Part shown: positions 38,707 to 48,523 of the stretch, in pieces
Position numbering within the stretch: position 1 is the stretch's first letter
How the letters are laid out: the number at the start of each line of letters is the position of its first letter
Origin: Microvirga roseola
GTDB taxonomy: Bacteria; Pseudomonadota; Alphaproteobacteria; Rhizobiales; Beijerinckiaceae
Assembly: GCF_020866965.1 (NCBI RefSeq)
Contig: NZ_JAJATX010000004.1
Coordinates: forward strand, 1-64,000
Length of the DNA stretch: 64,000 nucleotides
Direction of reading: 5' to 3'
Position numbers and translations under genes: made by a program
The notes under the pieces: generated by a model
Database searches by the model: none
The model's input: only the letters and a program-made list of their open reading frames with translations
What the model was told of the DNA's origin: nothing

Positions 38707-39627
38707 ATGAACAGCAACGATTCCCGCTTACCCGAGGCGCTCAGCCCTCCTGTCCTGGTGACCTCAGGCGGCGCATTGCGGCGGGTCGGGATCGAGTTCG
38801 AGTTCCTGGGGCCGAGCGCCAGAGGCGCCGCCGGGGCGATTGCGCGTGATCTCGGCGGCTCTATCGAGGCGGAGGACCCGAACGCGTTCAGGATCCGAAA
38901 TACCCGCCTGGGCGATCTCGCGGTGGAAACCGACCTGCGGTATCTCCATCCCGAACGCCACCCCGGTCTCGGCATCCGGCTCGGCGCCGGTGCGGCCCGG
39001 TGGCTGGGCGCCGCGCTTTCTCCCGTCGTCCCTCGCGAACTCATCACCGGTCCGATGCCCATCGCGCGGCTTCCCGAGGTCGACGAGATCGTCGGCGTCC
39101 TTCGCGGCGCTGGCGCGCGGGGCCACGGAACGGTGCTGTGGGACTCGCTCAGCCTCCACTTCAACATCGATCCGCCGAGCCTCGATGCGGCGACCCTGAC
39201 CGCCTTCCTCAAGGCCTTTCTCCTGACCGGCGACCGGATCAGGCAGGAGGTCTCGCAGGGAAAATGGTGGCTGGCTCACGTCCTGCCGCAGGATTACCCG
39301 CCAGCCTACAGGCAGCTCGTTCTCGATCCGGACTACTGGCCCGACCTCAAGACTCTGGCGGACGATTATCTTGCCGCCAACCCGACGCGGCGGCGGGCGC
39401 TCGATCTCCTGCCGCTTCTGGCCCATCTCGACGAGGAGCGCGTGCGCGCCGTGCTGTCCCATGAGAAGATCGGCCCGCGGCCGGTCTTTCACTACCGGCT
39501 CGCCCTGTCCCATGTCAGCGATCCCCGATGGAGCATCCTGCCCGATTGGGAGAGATGGCTGATTGTGGAGCGTCTCGCTTCGGACCATGAGCGCCTCGGG
39601 GCCGCCGGGCGGATGGCTGCGGGCTGA
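38707..39627 (+). CDS. Amidoligase-family protein
   Basis: 306 residues from ATG 38707. The signature RRVGIEFEFLG near residue 25 with its two acidic residues, then LAVETDLRY and later LSLHFNID, match the putative amidoligase family of the COOH-NH2 ligase fold related to glutamine synthetase-like enzymes. Such proteins are proposed to form amide bonds between amino acids or peptides using ATP. Related loci usually pair them with a glutamine amidotransferase or a peptidase; no amidotransferase is adjacent here. Two LysR regulators and an M20 peptidase lie just beyond on the other strand. The substrate is unknown. Confidence 0.72.
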   Translation: MNSNDSRLPEALSPPVLVTSGGALRRVGIEFEFLGPSARGAAGAIARDLGGSIEAEDPNAFRIRNTRLGDLAVETDLRYLHPERHPGLGIRLGAGAARWLGAALSPVVPRELITGPMPIARLPEVDEIVGVLRGAGARGHGTVLWDSLSLHFNIDPPSLDAATLTAFLKAFLLTGDRIRQEVSQGKWWLAHVLPQDYPPAYRQLVLDPDYWPDLKTLADDYLAANPTRRRALDLLPLLAHLDEERVRAVLSHEKIGPRPVFHYRLALSHVSDPRWSILPDWERWLIVERLASDHERLGAAGRMAAG

Positions 39628-39631
39628 GGCG

Positions 39632-40522
39632 CTAGAAGGCCCAGTGCTGCGCCTTGGCGACGAGGAAGTCGCGAAACACCTGGACGCGGGCGACGGAGCG
39701 CATTTCTTCCGGATAGACGAGATAGCTGTCGAGGGTCGGCATCTCCACGTCCTTGAGGACCTGCTTCACGGCCGGACTGCCGCCCAAGGCATAGTCAGGA
39801 GCCATGCCGATGCCGGCGCCGGTCTCGATGGCCTGTCTCAGGGCCAGGCTGTCATTGACGACGAGCCGGCTGGGCCGCGGGTCCTTCGGATTGCGGCCCC
39901 AGGTGGTGAGCTGATGCAGGTCGAGGATGAAGGAGGGCAGATCGCCGCCCAGGCACACGATGTGGTGCCGGTCGAGATCCTCCACCGTCACGGGCTCCCC
40001 ATGCCGCTCGATATAGCTGTGCGCGGCATAGGCATGGTAGTGAATGGTGAAGAGGCGCCGCTGAATCAGGTCCGGCTGGGCCGGGCGGCGCAGGCGGATC
40101 GCGATATCGGCCTCCCGCATGGCGAGATCCAACTCGTCGCTGGTGAGCAGAAACTCCACATGCACCTCGGGATAGAGATCGAGGAACTCCGAGATGCGCT
40201 GGGCAAGCCAGATCCCGCCGATCCCGACCGTTGCCGTCACTTTGAGAACCCCGCTCGGCCTCTCGCTCGTCTCGGTGAGGCGCTGGCGCATCGAGTCGAG
40301 GCGCAGGCGAATGTCCTGCGCCGTGTTGTAGAGCATCTCGCCCTGCTCGGTCAGGAGAAGCCCGCGGGCATGCCTGTGGAAGAGGGGCACCTTCAGGTCG
40401 TGTTCAAGGGCGCTGATCTGCCGGCTGACGGAGGACTGGTTGAGGCCGAGCTTCTCGCCTGCGCGGGTAAAGCTCCCGGCCGCAGCGACCTCATAGAACA
40501 GTCTGATCTTGTCCCAGTCCAA
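39632..40522 (-). CDS. LysR-family transcriptional regulator
   Basis: 296 residues from TTG 40522 with GAAGGA seven bases upstream. The helix-turn-helix is in LFYEVAAAGSFTRAGEKLGL then NQSSVSRQISALEHDLKVPL. The effector domain begins near GVLKVTATVGIGGIWLA. Its target cannot be told from position: it lies after the M20 peptidase on the same strand and convergent with the amidoligase (4 bases between stops). Confidence 0.9.
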   Translation of the reverse strand: MDWDKIRLFYEVAAAGSFTRAGEKLGLNQSSVSRQISALEHDLKVPLFHRHARGLLLTEQGEMLYNTAQDIRLRLDSMRQRLTETSERPSGVLKVTATVGIGGIWLAQRISEFLDLYPEVHVEFLLTSDELDLAMREADIAIRLRRPAQPDLIQRRLFTIHYHAYAAHSYIERHGEPVTVEDLDRHHIVCLGGDLPSFILDLHQLTTWGRNPKDPRPSRLVVNDSLALRQAIETGAGIGMAPDYALGGSPAVKQVLKDVEMPTLDSYLVYPEEMRSVARVQVFRDFLVAKAQHWAF

Positions 40523-40687
40523 GGCAAGTCCTTCAAAAGAGTGCGCGCTAGGCAGCGTGCTCCCGAGCGGGCCGGAAATCCAGCGGTTCGGCACGAAGCC
40601 GGTCCGGGACACCCGATATCACGGGCATCCGGACACTGTCACGCTTGCCTCAACCGGGGATGGCTCCCGCCCAGCCGGGGACCGCTT

Positions 40688-41848
40688 TCAGGGCGAGCCA
40701 AGGGCGAGGATCGAGAGCGCGAGCGCCTGGGCGCGGGGGACGAGGGTGTCCAGTTCCAGATACTCGTCGGGGCTGTGAGCCTTGCCGCCGCACGGGCCGG
40801 TTGCGCAGAGGGTGGGCACGCCGAGCGCCGCGGCAAATCCGGAATCGGCACAGCCTCCGGTGAACTCTTCCCCTACCGTGAGGCCGATGCGCTCCGCACA
40901 GCCGGCATAGAGCGCGAACAGTTGCCGCGAGGCATCGGTCGAAACGAGAGGCAGGAACTCGCCAAGGATCTCCAGCTCGGCGGAGGTGCCGGGCACGAAG
41001 CTCGTGGCGACGATCTCCTGGATCTGCCCAACGATCCGGGAGTGGTCCTGCGGCTCGATGTAGCGCAGGTCGATCTCGGCCCGGGCGTTCGGCGCAACCG
41101 TGTTGACCGACTGCCCGCCCGAGACGAGCCCGACATTCACGGTGATGCCTTTCTCGAGATCGGTCAGAGCGTGGATCGCCGTGACCTTCCGCGACAGCTC
41201 CTCGATGGCGCTGACGCCCTGCTCGAAGTTGACGCCCGAATGGGCCGGAACGCCGCGGATCTCCATCCGAATGAACACGCCGCCCTTGCGGCCGGTCACG
41301 ACATTGCCGCTCGGACGTCCCGGCTCCGCATTGAAGACGGCGCGGGCGCGGCGCGCCTCCTGCTCGATGAGCGCGCGTGAGGAGGGCGAGGCGATTTCCT
41401 CGTCGCTCGTGTAGAGGCCGACGATGGGACCGGGGGCACCGAAACGGGCGAAGGCTGCCAGCACAAAGCTGTTCATCACGAGGCCGGCCTTCATATCCGC
41501 GACGCCCGGGCCGTAGGCGAGATGATCTTCGATCCGGAAGGGCCGTTGCCCTGTCTCGCCTTTCGGGAAGACCGTATCGCGATGTCCCATGAGCAGGATC
41601 GGCTTCTGCCGCTCGTCGGGCGTGCCGAGAGTGGCCCGCAGCCCGTCTCCGTAACGCTCACTGACAAAGGTCTCGCAGGTGAGGCCTGCTCCTTCGAGGA
41701 ACGTGCGCAGATGCGCGCCGACGCGGTCGACGCCCTCCTTGTCGTAGCTCCCGCTATCCGTATCGACGAGCAGGCGAAGCTGGTCGATCATGGCCTGTCT
41801 TTGGCTGGCGAGCCATTCAAGGACTTGCGCTTCCAGATTCGTGCTCAA
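40688..41848 (-). CDS. M20-family metallopeptidase (carboxypeptidase G2-like)
   Basis: 386 residues from TTG 41848, preceded by AGGAGACG. The dinuclear zinc centre is visible: LLMGHRDTVFP, then GPGVADMKAGLVMN with the bridging Asp, and YTSDEEIASPSSR with the catalytic Glu pair. A dimerisation lid domain begins near NVVTGRKGGVFIRM. Closest in style to glutamate carboxypeptidases. It is 93 bases after the LysR gene at 41942-42859 and probably shares its transcript. Confidence 0.9.
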   Translation of the reverse strand: MSTNLEAQVLEWLASQRQAMIDQLRLLVDTDSGSYDKEGVDRVGAHLRTFLEGAGLTCETFVSERYGDGLRATLGTPDERQKPILLMGHRDTVFPKGETGQRPFRIEDHLAYGPGVADMKAGLVMNSFVLAAFARFGAPGPIVGLYTSDEEIASPSSRALIEQEARRARAVFNAEPGRPSGNVVTGRKGGVFIRMEIRGVPAHSGVNFEQGVSAIEELSRKVTAIHALTDLEKGITVNVGLVSGGQSVNTVAPNARAEIDLRYIEPQDHSRIVGQIQEIVATSFVPGTSAELEILGEFLPLVSTDASRQLFALYAGCAERIGLTVGEEFTGGCADSGFAAALGVPTLCATGPCGGKAHSPDEYLELDTLVPRAQALALSILALGSP

Positions 41849-41941
41849 CGGTCGTCTCCTGTTCGAAAGGACATGTCTGACTCTACCCAGAGCGCAGTTT
41901 CGTTGTCAGTGCAACGGCCGAACTCCGATCTTCCGCATGGG

Positions 41942-42859
41942 TCATGCAAGGGGAGGGCGGATCGCCTCCGGCCGCCGCAGTTCCGAGACCACAAAGGCGA
42001 TGAAGTCCTGTGCGCTCTGCGGCAGGGTGCGGCCGAGCATGGTCTGGATCTGCAAATTGCGTTTGAGAAAGCTCGTCTCTTTCAGGGGGACGATGGCGAT
42101 GTGCCCGTCGCGCACCGCTCTGCGGACCGAGATGTAGGTGGAGAAGGTGATCGCGCCGCCCAGCCTGCAGAAGCTCAGGAGGCTGGCGATGTTGGTGGAG
42201 CTGACGACAGGCGCGAGCGTGATGCCTTTGGTGGCGCAGAATATGTCGAGCACCTTCTTGATCGTCGTCGCATCGTCGAGAATGGCGATGGGATACTCAA
42301 AGAGCTCCGTCGTCGAGACGGGACCGCGCCCGACAAGGGGGTGATCGGGGCTGGCAATGGCATAGGCCAGCATGGGTTGCTGCCACTGGACCTTGACCCC
42401 GCCATCCGGTGAGAGCGAAAAGCTGATGCCGATATCGACCTCGCCGTCCTGAACGCTGCGCACCACGTCGCCGGGCGCCAGAACCTTCAGATCGAACAGA
42501 ACCTGGGGGCGCTCCGTCCGAAAGGCGTGGATCATTTCCGGAATGAAGCTGACGGCGAGACCTTCCGTGACGCCGAGGCGGATGTGACCGCGCGTGGCGC
42601 TGTTGAGCTCCCGGATCTCGCTGACGATCTGATCGCTCTCCAGCGTGGCCCGCTGTGCATAGGATTCCAGCAGGCGTCCTGCATGGGTCAGCGTCATGCC
42701 TCGCGAGCGTCGCTCGAAGAGAGGCGATCCGAGTTCCTCCTCCAGCTTCGAGATCTGCCGGCTGACGGCCGATGCCGCCACATGGAGCCGATCGGCGGCC
42801 GCGCTGACCGATCCGGTCCGGGCGACCTCCAGAAAATAGCGCAAAGCGGATTGCTGCAT
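41942..42859 (-). CDS. LysR-family regulator, divergent from the dipeptide transporter
   Basis: 305 residues. The helix-turn-helix is RYFLEVARTGSVSAAADRLH then AASAVSRQISKLEEELGSPL. The effector domain starts near GHIRLGVTEGLAVSFIPEM. It is divergent from the peptide ABC operon, sharing about 175 bases that contain a candidate operator, which makes it the likely regulator of that operon. Confidence 0.92.
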   Translation of the reverse strand: MQQSALRYFLEVARTGSVSAAADRLHVAASAVSRQISKLEEELGSPLFERRSRGMTLTHAGRLLESYAQRATLESDQIVSEIRELNSATRGHIRLGVTEGLAVSFIPEMIHAFRTERPQVLFDLKVLAPGDVVRSVQDGEVDIGISFSLSPDGGVKVQWQQPMLAYAIASPDHPLVGRGPVSTTELFEYPIAILDDATTIKKVLDIFCATKGITLAPVVSSTNIASLLSFCRLGGAITFSTYISVRRAVRDGHIAIVPLKETSFLKRNLQIQTMLGRTLPQSAQDFIAFVVSELRRPEAIRPPLA

Positions 42860-42889
42860 GATGGGAGATTGGTCCGTTGCCGAAAAGGC

Positions 42890-42909
42890 AATGATCCTTT
42901 CGAATCATT
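42890..42909. promoter_or_regulatory. Candidate LysR operator
   Basis: The inverted repeat AATGAT-N8-ATCATT lies 31 bases upstream of the LysR start and about 126 bases before the transporter start. It contains the T-N11-A pattern of LysR sites. It is the clearest dyad in the divergent region. Confidence 0.5.
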
Positions 42910-43034
42910 CTTATGGAAGCAAGATCTCTCTCTTGGCACATTCGATATGCTGCCGTCTCGTGTGTTGATCGAATCGACAATCGAGCACGGATTTCAAGAA
43001 ACAAAACAACATTCATAACTCCAGAGGACCAAAC

Positions 43035-44567
43035 ATGAAGTTCATGCACAAAGCCGCTCTCCTCGGCTTGGCCTCCACGGCCCTTGTGTCGGTCGCATTC
43101 ACCGGCACTGCGCTGGCGGGCAAGGCCGACAACACCATCCGCTTCGCCTACGATCAGGCGCCGGAGAGCGTCGATCCTTACTTCAACAACGTGCGCATCG
43201 GCGTCATCATCGGCCAGCACGTCTGGGATACGCTGGTCTACCGCGATCCCAATACCAACGAATACAAGGGCCAGCTGGCGACCGCCTGGAAGCAGGTCGA
43301 CGACCGCACCATCGAGTTCGACCTGCGCCAGGGCGTGAAGTTTCACAACGGCGAGGAGTTCGATGCGGATGACGTCGTCTACACGCTCAACTTCATCTCC
43401 AAGCCCGAGAATAAGGTCGTCACCCAGAATAACGTAAGCTGGATCGAGAAGGCGGAGAAGCTGGACAAGTACAAGGTCCGTCTCACGACCAAGGAAGTGT
43501 TCCCGGCGGCCATCGAGTATCTCGCTGGCCCCATCGTGATGCACCCGAATGAATACTACGAGAAGGTCGGCCCGAAGGGACAGAACGACAGGCCCGTGGG
43601 ATCGGGCCCCTACAAGGTCACCAACTACGTTCCCGGCAAGTCGATCACGCTCGAGAAGAATGACCAGTACTTCAAGGACTCGCCGAAGCCGCAGCCGAAG
43701 ATCGCGAAGATCGAGATCCGCTTCATTCCCGACCGCCAGACCCAGATGGCGGAGGTGATCTCCAACGGCATCGACTTCATCATGCACGTGCCGAAGGATC
43801 AGGCGGACCAGCTTGAGGCCGTGCCGTCCCTTCAGGTGGTCTCGGGCGAGACCATGCGCATCGTGTTCATGCAGATGAACCTGCTCGACGGTTCGCCGGC
43901 TCCGGCGCTCAAGGACGAGCGGGTGCGCAAGGCCATCATCCATGCCATCGACCGCGAGAGCATGGTCAAGAACATCGTCGGATCGGGTTCGCGCGTCATC
44001 AACACCATCTGCTTCCCCTCGCAGTTCGGCTGCACCGACGAGGGCGCGATGCGTTATCCGTATGACCCGGCCAAGGCGAAGCAGCTTCTGGCCGAGGCCG
44101 GCTATGCCAACGGGCTCAACCTCGACATTCTCGCCTATCGCGAGCGCAACCAGACTGAGGCCCTGATCGGCTACCTCCAGGCCGTCGGCATCAAGACCAA
44201 CCTGCGCTTCCTGCAATATGCGGCGATGCGCGAGCAGGTCGCCAGCAACAAGGCGATGCTGACGCACCAGACCTGGGGATCCTTCTCGGTGAACGACGTC
44301 TCGGCCTCGACGCCGAACTACTTCGCCTTCCGCTCGGAGGACATCACCCGCGATTCGCAGGTGCGCGACCTTCTGATGAAGGGCAATACCTCGGTCGATC
44401 CGCAGGTGCGAAAGGACTCCTACAAGGGCGCCCTGAAGCTCATCGCCGACAAGGCCTATGCGGTGCCGCTGTACTCGCTGCCAGTCTATTATGTCGCAAC
44501 GTCGGATCTGTCGTTCAAAGCCTATCCGGACGAGCTGCCGCGCTTCTGGGAAATGACCTGGAAGTAA
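43035..44567 (+). CDS. Peptide-type ABC transporter substrate-binding protein
   Basis: 510 residues. A signal peptide ends near GTALAGKA. The mature protein is a solute-binding family 5 protein: TIRFAYDQAPESVDPYFNN, LRQGVKFHNGEEFDADDVVY and PVGSGPYKVTNY are diagnostic. It binds dipeptides, oligopeptides or related compounds in the periplasm. First gene of the operon 43035-49915. Annotating the substrate as dipeptide is conventional, not proven. Confidence 0.93.
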   Translation: MKFMHKAALLGLASTALVSVAFTGTALAGKADNTIRFAYDQAPESVDPYFNNVRIGVIIGQHVWDTLVYRDPNTNEYKGQLATAWKQVDDRTIEFDLRQGVKFHNGEEFDADDVVYTLNFISKPENKVVTQNNVSWIEKAEKLDKYKVRLTTKEVFPAAIEYLAGPIVMHPNEYYEKVGPKGQNDRPVGSGPYKVTNYVPGKSITLEKNDQYFKDSPKPQPKIAKIEIRFIPDRQTQMAEVISNGIDFIMHVPKDQADQLEAVPSLQVVSGETMRIVFMQMNLLDGSPAPALKDERVRKAIIHAIDRESMVKNIVGSGSRVINTICFPSQFGCTDEGAMRYPYDPAKAKQLLAEAGYANGLNLDILAYRERNQTEALIGYLQAVGIKTNLRFLQYAAMREQVASNKAMLTHQTWGSFSVNDVSASTPNYFAFRSEDITRDSQVRDLLMKGNTSVDPQVRKDSYKGALKLIADKAYAVPLYSLPVYYVATSDLSFKAYPDELPRFWEMTWK

Positions 44568-44585
44568 GGCAGGCTGCCTTCGGTA

Positions 44586-44612
44586 TGGAGCGGCCCGCAC
44601 CGGACCGCTCCA
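44586..44612 (+). other. Intercistronic hairpin after the binding-protein gene
   Basis: The stem TGGAGCGG/CCGCTCCA with an 11-base loop lies 19 bases after the stop, with no T-run. Such hairpins after binding-protein genes often stabilise the upstream message, giving excess binding protein over permease. Confidence 0.45.
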
Positions 44613-44708
44613 CGAAGGCCTGAAGCAAGACAATCCGGAATCCGGCCGCGCCTGTCGCGGCGGACCTTGCAGGTGGGCCCGTATTGCGGGTCAACACGGA
44701 GCAGCGCC

Positions 44709-45626
44709 GTGATCGGCTATATTCTCAAACGCCTTGGCCTGGCGCTCCTCGTGGCGCTGGCGGTCTCGATTATTGCCTTCTTCCTCCTCCGGCTTTCGGG
44801 CGACATTGCCGTCGCCATCGCGGGCGAGGGGGCCCAGGACGAGGATCTGAGACTCATCCGCCAGACCTATGGTCTCGACCGGCCGCTGGTCATTCAATAT
44901 CTCGACTGGCTCTGGCAGACCATCAGGGGCGATTTCGGCACCTCCATCTACTTCAAGACCGAGGTCAGCAAACTCGTCCTCGAAAAGCTTCCGACGACGA
45001 TCATCCTCGGTTTCTCGGCGCTCGGCTTCGCGCTGCTGATTTCCATTCCGCTGGGCGTTCTGGCCGCCGTCTATCCGAACACCTGGATCGACCGGCTGGC
45101 TCTCGGAATTGCGGTCGTCGGTCAGGCGATGCCGAACTTCTTCTTCGCCCTGATCCTGGTGATGATCTTCTCGATCTCCCTGCGCTGGCTCCCGGTCTCG
45201 GGCTCGGGAACGTGGCTGCACTTCGTCATGCCCACGATTGCGCTGGGCTATTACGTGGCTCCGGCCTTCATGCGGCTCATCCGCGCCGGCATGATCGAGG
45301 TCCTGTCGGCAGACTACATCCGCACCGCGCGGGCGAAGGGGCTGCCGGCCGGAAAGGTCATCTTCAAGCACGCCCTGCGCAACGCCGTCGTTCCGGTGGT
45401 GGCCCTGACCGCCGTTCAGCTCGGGTTCCTCCTCGGCGGCTCCGTCGTCATCGAGACGATCTTCGCTCTCGATGGGCTCGGCTACCTCGCCTACCAGAGC
45501 ATCACGTACAAGGACTTCCCGGTGATGCAGATCATCGTGCTGCTGCTCTCGGTTCTCTACGTTCTGCTGACGCTCGCCTCCGACATCGCCAACGCGTGGC
45601 TCGATCCGCGCATCCGGGTGGCCTGA
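44709..45626 (+). CDS. ABC transporter permease, DppB-like
   Basis: 305 residues from GTG 44709, the first codon in frame that begins the family sequence IGYILKRLGLALLVAL. Six membrane helices are predicted, with the EAA loop in LSADYIRTARAKGLPAGKVIFKHALRNAVVPV. It forms the channel with the next gene. One base separates its stop from that ATG. Confidence 0.94.
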   Translation: MIGYILKRLGLALLVALAVSIIAFFLLRLSGDIAVAIAGEGAQDEDLRLIRQTYGLDRPLVIQYLDWLWQTIRGDFGTSIYFKTEVSKLVLEKLPTTIILGFSALGFALLISIPLGVLAAVYPNTWIDRLALGIAVVGQAMPNFFFALILVMIFSISLRWLPVSGSGTWLHFVMPTIALGYYVAPAFMRLIRAGMIEVLSADYIRTARAKGLPAGKVIFKHALRNAVVPVVALTAVQLGFLLGGSVVIETIFALDGLGYLAYQSITYKDFPVMQIIVLLLSVLYVLLTLASDIANAWLDPRIRVA

Positions 45627-45627
45627 C

Positions 45628-46524
45628 ATGACCGACACCGCTCTCTCCCTCCCCACCGTGCCGGAGCCCTCGGCCGGTCGAAAGCTCGCCCGCCGTTTCT
45701 TCGGCCAGAAGGCCTTCGTGATCGGCGCCGGAATCCTGGCCGTGATCGTTGCGCTGGCGCTTCTGGCTCCGGTGATCGCGCCGCATGATCCCTATGCGCA
45801 GAACCTAGCCATGAGGAACGTGCCTCCGTTCTGGTACGAGAAGGGCTCCTGGCTCCATCCGCTCGGCACCGACCAGCTCGGTCGCGACTACCTGTCCCGC
45901 GTTCTCTACGGGGCCCGGATCTCGCTGCTGATCGGCGTCAGCGTCGTGGCCATTTCAGGCCTGACCGGCACCGCCATGGGCCTCGCGGCCGGCTATTTCG
46001 GCGGCAAGGTCGATCTCCTCGTGACCTTCCTCGTCACCACGCGTCTCTCGATGCCGGTGATCCTGGTGGCGCTGGCCGTCGTGGCCATGGTCGGCGGTTC
46101 GCTCTGGATCGTCATCCTGGTGCTGGGCCTGCTCAAGTGGGACCGCTTCGCCGTGGTGATGCGAAGCGCCACCCAGCAGGTGCGCTCGCTCGACTATGTG
46201 GCGGCGGCGGAGGCCGCCGGCGCTTCGACCACCCGCATCATCGTGGGGGAGGTGCTGCCGAACATCGTGCCCCACCTCATCGTGGTCGCCACGCTCGAGG
46301 CCGCCAGCGCCATCCTGCTCGAAGCCGCGCTTTCCTTCCTGGGGCTCGGCGTTCAGCCCCCGCTGCCGTCCTGGGGTCTCATGATCTCCGAGGCGAAGGC
46401 CTACATGTTCTTCTCGTTCTGGCTCATCGCCATCCCGGGAACGGCGCTCGCGCTGCTGATCTTTGCCATCAATCTCGCGGGCGACGGCCTGCGCGACGTG
46501 ATCTCGCCGGAAGGACGGGCCTGA
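45628..46524 (+). CDS. ABC transporter permease, DppC-like
   Basis: 298 residues. A cytosolic N-terminus and one helix (FVIGAGILAVIVALALLAPV) precede the permease core. HPLGTDQLGRDYLSRVLYGA and the EAA loop LDYVAAAEAAGASTTRII are diagnostic of the DppC/OppC group. Two bases separate its stop from the ATP-binding gene that follows. Confidence 0.94.
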   Translation: MTDTALSLPTVPEPSAGRKLARRFFGQKAFVIGAGILAVIVALALLAPVIAPHDPYAQNLAMRNVPPFWYEKGSWLHPLGTDQLGRDYLSRVLYGARISLLIGVSVVAISGLTGTAMGLAAGYFGGKVDLLVTFLVTTRLSMPVILVALAVVAMVGGSLWIVILVLGLLKWDRFAVVMRSATQQVRSLDYVAAAEAAGASTTRIIVGEVLPNIVPHLIVVATLEAASAILLEAALSFLGLGVQPPLPSWGLMISEAKAYMFFSFWLIAIPGTALALLIFAINLAGDGLRDVISPEGRA

Positions 46525-46526
46525 CC

Positions 46527-47501
46527 ATGAGCGACACGATCCTTGGGGTCGACGGCCTGAGCGTCGACATCGCAACACCCCGCGGCACCTTGCACGCGGT
46601 GCGCGACATCTCCTTCTCCATCAAGCGCGGCGAGACGCTCTGTCTCGTGGGCGAGTCCGGCTGCGGCAAATCCATGACGTCGCTTGCGATCATGGATCTC
46701 CTGCCCAAGGCGGCAAAGCGCCAGACCCGGCGCCTCGCCTTCGCGGGCGAGGATCTCGCCGGTGCGTCCAAGCGGCGCATCAATGCGCTTCGCGGAAACC
46801 GCATGGCGATGATCTTCCAGGAGCCGATGACGGCGCTGAACCCCGCCTACACGATCGGCAACCAGCTCATCGAGGCCTACCGTCTCCACCGCAATGCCAG
46901 CGAGTCGGAGGCGCGCGAGCGGGCCGTCTTCCTGCTCGGCAAGGTCGGCATCGCCTCGGCGGCGGAACGCCTCGGGCAATATCCGCATCAGCTCTCCGGC
47001 GGATTGCGCCAGCGCGTCATGATCGCCATGGCGCTGATGTGCGGGCCGGATCTCCTCATCGCCGACGAGCCGACGACCGCTCTCGACGTGACGATCCAGG
47101 CGCAGATCCTCCGGCTTCTGGCGGACCTGCAGCGCGAGCTCGGCATCGCGATGCTGCTCATCACGCACGATCTCGGCATCGTGGCGCGCATCGCTGACCG
47201 GGTCGCAGTCATGTATGCGGGCCAGATCGTGGAGGAAGGGACGACGGAGGCGCTGTTCCGCAGTCCGAAGCATCCCTACACCCGCGGCCTGATCGACTGT
47301 ATTCCGGTGCCGGGTCGCACGGTTCCGGGCGGCCGGCTCGGCGTCATCCCCGGCGTCGTGCCCTCTCTCGTCGGCGACATTCGCGGCTGCAGCTTCCGTG
47401 ACCGCTGCAGCTTTGCCCAAGACATCTGCGCCCAGGCGCCGCCCATGCGTGGGACCACGGACAGCCAGAGCTGGCGCTGCATTCTGGAGAACGCAGCATG
47501 A
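46527..47501 (+). CDS. ABC transporter ATP-binding protein, DppD-like
   Basis: 324 residues. Walker A is [12 protein letters not shown], the signature [15 protein letters not shown], and Walker [14 protein letters not shown]. The oligopeptide-type C-terminal extension contains the [14 protein letters not shown] cysteine cluster. It energises uptake together with the next gene, which it overlaps by four bases. Confidence 0.95.
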   Translation: MSDTILGVDGLSVDIATPRGTLHAVRDISFSIKRGETLCLVGESGCGKSMTSLAIMDLLPKAAKRQTRRLAFAGEDLAGASKRRINALRGNRMAMIFQEPMTALNPAYTIGNQLIEAYRLHRNASESEARERAVFLLGKVGIASAAERLGQYPHQLSGGLRQRVMIAMALMCGPDLLIADEPTTALDVTIQAQILRLLADLQRELGIAMLLITHDLGIVARIADRVAVMYAGQIVEEGTTEALFRSPKHPYTRGLIDCIPVPGRTVPGGRLGVIPGVVPSLVGDIRGCSFRDRCSFAQDICAQAPPMRGTTDSQSWRCILENAA

Positions 47502-48475
47502 GCGCGCTTCTCGAAGCTCAAGACCTCACCCGCTCCTTCACCGTCGGCCAGGGCATGTTCAAGGCCCGGCGGACCCTGCATGCGGTGAATGGCATCAGCC
47601 TGGATATCCGCAAGGGCGAAGTGCTCGGCATCGTCGGGGAATCCGGCTGCGGCAAGTCCACGCTCGCCCGCATGCTGCTCGGCCTCATGCCGCCGACCGG
47701 TGGCCGGATCACCCTCGACGGAACGGATATCCGCGAACTCGGCCGCAAGGGCATGGCCCGGCGCGTGCAGCCCGTGTTCCAGGATCCCTATTCCTCGCTC
47801 AACCCGCGCCGCACCATCGCCTCCATCGTGGCCCTTCCGCTGGAGGTTCACGGCATCGGCACGGCGTCCGAGCGGCGCAGGCAGGCTCTGGAGATCCTCG
47901 ACAAGGTCGGCCTGCCGCAGCGCTTCGCCGACCGCTATCCGCGCGAGCTGTCGGGCGGCCAGCGTCAGCGCGTGGCGATCGCCCGCGCGCTCATCATGAA
48001 GCCGGAGATCGTGGTCTGCGACGAGCCGACCTCCGCCCTCGACGTGTCTGTGCAGTCCCAGATCCTCAACCTCCTGATGGACCTGCGGCGCGAACTCGGC
48101 CTCACCTATGTCTTCATCAGCCACAATCTGGCGGTGGTGGAGCATATCGCGACCCGCGTGGCCGTGATGTATCTCGGCCGCGTCGTCGAACTCGCCGAGA
48201 CCGAAGCGCTCTTCAGGACGCCGCGTCATCCCTATACGAAGGCGCTGCTGGCGTCGGTCCTGACGCCCGAGCCGGGCGAGGGGATTCCCGAGACGGGCCT
48301 CGGCCTCGCCTTCCCGGATCCGCTCAATCCGCCGCCCGGGTGTCCGTTCCACCCGCGCTGCGCCGAGCGGATGTCGCAATGCAGCTCGATCGCGCCGCGC
48401 TTCACCCAGCATGGCCGGGACGTGGTGGCCTGCCACCTGCACGATTCCGAACAGGTGGCCGCCATCAGCGCATGA
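47498..48475 (+). CDS. ABC transporter ATP-binding protein, DppF-like
   Basis: 325 residues. Walker [13 protein letters not shown], signature LSGGQRQRVAIARAL, Walker B IVVCDEPTSALDV, and a C-terminal cysteine segment GCPFHPRCAERMSQC. It pairs with the DppD-like ATPase as a heterodimer. The ATG overlaps the preceding stop. Confidence 0.95.
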   Translation: MSALLEAQDLTRSFTVGQGMFKARRTLHAVNGISLDIRKGEVLGIVGESGCGKSTLARMLLGLMPPTGGRITLDGTDIRELGRKGMARRVQPVFQDPYSSLNPRRTIASIVALPLEVHGIGTASERRRQALEILDKVGLPQRFADRYPRELSGGQRQRVAIARALIMKPEIVVCDEPTSALDVSVQSQILNLLMDLRRELGLTYVFISHNLAVVEHIATRVAVMYLGRVVELAETEALFRTPRHPYTKALLASVLTPEPGEGIPETGLGLAFPDPLNPPPGCPFHPRCAERMSQCSSIAPRFTQHGRDVVACHLHDSEQVAAISA

Positions 48476-48523
48476 GCGGCGAGCCTCTCCAATCCTAACG
48501 ATAACCAAGAGGAAATATTCGAG

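Noticed and set aside
41899-41914. Small CGTTG/CAACG hairpin between LysR and M20 genes
   Set aside because: Five base pairs only and no T-run; likely chance.
42297-44633. Open frame of 778 codons on the minus strand
   Set aside because: Antisense to the peptide-binding protein and in another frame across the LysR gene; no domain.
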